A stretch of 33,361 nt of DNA from JBGPEQ01 sp035518775 (GTDB taxonomy: Bacteria; Pseudomonadota; Alphaproteobacteria; Dongiales; Dongiaceae), in NCBI GenBank assembly GCA_035518775.1, contig DATIXH010000224.1, positions 1-33,361 on the forward strand. Reading direction: 5' to 3'. Below the pieces are notes generated by a model that worked only from the letters and a program-made list of their open reading frames with translations, searched no databases and was not told the origin of the DNA. Each line of letters begins with the position of its first letter. Within the stretch, counting starts at the first letter, position 1. Below are positions 31,663-33,361 of this stretch, piece by piece. Position numbers and translations under genes: made by a program.

Positions 31663-32909
31663 TGCGACGTAAGTTGCTTGGCGGGGTCATGCTGATGGCG
31701 GCGGCTTGCCTGCTGTCGGCCGGTGCGGCGCATGCGCAGGATTCGCTGAAGATCGGCGTGCTCGCCACGTTCGAAGGGCCGTTCGCCATTCTCGGCGAGG
31801 ACAGCCTGCGCGGCGCCAACATGGCGTTCAAGGAGCACAACATGATGGCCGGCGGCAAGAAGCTGGAGGTCATCACCGGCTCCTCCGACGCATCGCCGGA
31901 GTCCGCGATCAAGGCGGCCCGCAAGCTGGTCGAGCAGGATAAGGTCGACATCCTGATCGGGCCGCTATCCGGCGACGAGGGCCTGGCCATGCGCGACTAC
32001 GCCAAGACGCAGCCGCAGGTGACGTTCATCAACGGCACATCGGCCGCCGAGCCGACCACGCTGATCGACCCGGCGCCCAACTTCTTCCGCTTCACGACCA
32101 ACGGCGTGCAGTGGATGGCCGGCCTCGGCACCTATGCCTACGAGACCAAGGGCTACAAGAAGGTGGTGACGCTCGGCGAGGACTATTCCTATCCGTATAC
32201 CCAGGTCAAAGGCTTCATGATCGAGTTCTGCAAGGCCGGCGGGCACGTCGTCGACAAGTTCTGGACGCCGCTCGGCACCAAGGACTACTCCTCGGTCGTG
32301 GCCTCGATTCCGGATGACATCGACGCCATCTACGTCGCGCTCGGCGGCGCCGACGCTATCAACTTTCTCACCCAATACGAGCAGGCCGGCGGCACGAAGC
32401 CGCTGATCGGCGGCTCGATCACCGTCGACCAGTCTGTGCTCAGCGCCAAGGGCAAGCGCCGCGACTATTTGATCGGCACGCCCTCGGCCGGCCCGCTCGC
32501 CGACAATTGGGACGATCCGAAGTGGAAAGCGTTCGTGGCGGCCTACAAGCAGAGCGATGCCAAGGCCTTCAACTCGCCGACCCTGTTCTCGCACGGCTAC
32601 TACATCGAGGCGACGGCGATGATTCAGGCGCTCGACGCGGTCAACGGCGACCTCTCCGACGGCCACAAAAAGTTCCGCGAGGTGCTGTCGACCGAGGTCG
32701 TGGATACGCCGACGGGCAAGGTCCACCTCGACCATAACCGCAATGCGATCGGCTCCGAATTCCTCACGGAGATCGCGATGGGCGAGGACGGCAATCTCTA
32801 CAACAAGGTCGTCAAGGTGATCCCGGACGTCAATGCGACGCTCGGTGTCCCCGAGGACGAGTACAAGAAGACCGGCCTGCCGTCGCGCGACGCGCCGGCC
32901 TGTCCGTAA
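31659..32909 (+). CDS. livK: Periplasmic substrate-binding protein of Liv-type ABC transporter
   Basis: 416 residues from ATG 31659 behind GGGAGGAG (ATG 31662 is a second choice). Residues 1-27 are a signal peptide (LLGGVMLMAAACLLSAGAAHAQ). The mature part starts DSLKIGVLATFEGPFAILGED, a type-I periplasmic-binding fold (Peripla_BP_6), with VDILIGPLSGDEGLAMRDY and VTLGEDYSYPYTQVKGFM as domain landmarks. It captures the ligand for LivH/LivM. An extra ORF running back to 30612 is an artefact of the overlapping livM gene. Confidence 0.93.
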   Translation: MMRRKLLGGVMLMAAACLLSAGAAHAQDSLKIGVLATFEGPFAILGEDSLRGANMAFKEHNMMAGGKKLEVITGSSDASPESAIKAARKLVEQDKVDILIGPLSGDEGLAMRDYAKTQPQVTFINGTSAAEPTTLIDPAPNFFRFTTNGVQWMAGLGTYAYETKGYKKVVTLGEDYSYPYTQVKGFMIEFCKAGGHVVDKFWTPLGTKDYSSVVASIPDDIDAIYVALGGADAINFLTQYEQAGGTKPLIGGSITVDQSVLSAKGKRRDYLIGTPSAGPLADNWDDPKWKAFVAAYKQSDAKAFNSPTLFSHGYYIEATAMIQALDAVNGDLSDGHKKFREVLSTEVVDTPTGKVHLDHNRNAIGSEFLTEIAMGEDGNLYNKVVKVIPDVNATLGVPEDEYKKTGLPSRDAPACP

Positions 32910-32929
32910 CGCCTGCGACTGGAGCCGCG

Positions 32930-33361
32930 ATGGCCGTAGCGCCGGACACCGCAGCAGCCAACGGCACCCACGCCCTCGTTCTCGAGGGCGTGGGGCGCTC
33001 GTTCGGCGCCCTGGTGGCGCTCGAGGGCATCTCGTTCGCCGTCGAGGCGGGGGAGCGGCTGGCCATTCTCGGCGCCAACGGTGCCGGCAAGACGACGCTG
33101 TTCAACGTCATCAGCGGCGACTACCGGCCCGACTCCGGGAAAGTGGTGTTCTTCGGCGAGGATGTGACGACCCTGCCGCCGCATGAGCGCATTCGCCGCG
33201 GCATCCGGCGCACCTATCAAAGCTCCATCCTGTTCCGCAGCCTCAGCGTTGCCGACAACCTGTTCCTGGCGGCCTGCGGCGTGACGCGCGGCCGCTTCGC
33301 CCTGCGTCGGCCTGCGGACACCCATCCCAACATGGTCCGTGCCCGCGAGTTGGCGAGCCTC
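32930..33361 (+). CDS. livG: Liv-type ABC transporter ATP-binding protein, 3' partial
   Basis: 144 residues visible; the gene runs off the window. ATG 32930 follows GGAG. Walker A is GANGAGKTT (48-56). The following DYRPDSGKVVFFGEDVTTLPPHER is the standard LivG segment, and RTYQSSILFRSLSVADN includes the Q-loop region. The signature and Walker B motifs would lie beyond the end. It powers the LivHMK importer; a second ATPase (livF) is expected downstream. Confidence 0.9.
   Translation, partial: MAVAPDTAAANGTHALVLEGVGRSFGALVALEGISFAVEAGERLAILGANGAGKTTLFNVISGDYRPDSGKVVFFGEDVTTLPPHERIRRGIRRTYQSSILFRSLSVADNLFLAACGVTRGRFALRRPADTHPNMVRARELASL

Overview
The window looks like chromosome of a GC-rich alphaproteobacterium, probably Hyphomicrobiales/Bradyrhizobium-like. 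The grounds are the high GC content, a DUF3551-type small secreted protein, a selenocysteine formate dehydrogenase locus of the kind found in rhizobia, and dense ATGA-overlapped operons. No insertion sequence, phage gene, CRISPR array or rRNA was seen. Both ends cut through genes: a nitrilase-like CDS on the left and a LivG-type ATPase on the right.

Left part (1-4.8 kb): the 3' part of a nitrilase-fold protein without its catalytic cysteine, a small Cys-rich protein, a DUF3551 protein, a secreted ankyrin protein, a diheme cytochrome c, and a periplasmic PQQ alcohol dehydrogenase whose Asp-Leu-Asp motif suggests a lanthanide-dependent enzyme.

Centre (5-21.6 kb): a selenium/formate island. It holds selD (with an N-terminal FAD oxidoreductase domain), a three-subunit Tat-exported formate dehydrogenase whose alpha subunit reads through an in-frame UGA followed by a SECIS-like hairpin, fdhE, an AI-2E-family membrane protein, selA, a Sel1-repeat protein, selB and tRNA-Sec(UCA). 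So the dedicated bacterial Sec-decoding set (selA, selB, selD, tRNA) sits beside its apparent client. Next to selD lies a small set of sulfur-carrier genes: a lipoate-protein ligase, a DsrE-like protein and a GcvH-like lipoyl-carrier protein. Downstream of tRNA-Sec are two unrecognised ORFs and a TusA-like protein. Lipoate ligase + DsrE + lipoyl carrier + TusA resembles the accessory set of the sHdr/LbpA sulfur-oxidation system, but no hdr genes are in the window. Its proximity to the selenium genes is the most interesting feature here and may indicate a lipoyl/persulfide (or perselenide) relay tied to selenium or formate metabolism.

Right part (21.8-33.4 kb): a single-domain response regulator, a secreted protein and a small protein of unknown function, a fumarylacetoacetate-hydrolase-family gene, and a divergent catabolic/transport operon. 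The operon encodes an OYE-type flavin/Fe-S oxidoreductase, a GntR/FCD regulator, an alpha/beta hydrolase, a metal-dependent amidohydrolase and LivH-LivM-LivK-LivG ABC transporter parts. A sigma70-like promoter overlapped by a TGGT-N2-ACCA site lies upstream of the oxidoreductase and suggests local control by the GntR protein. The substrate cannot be read from the sequence.
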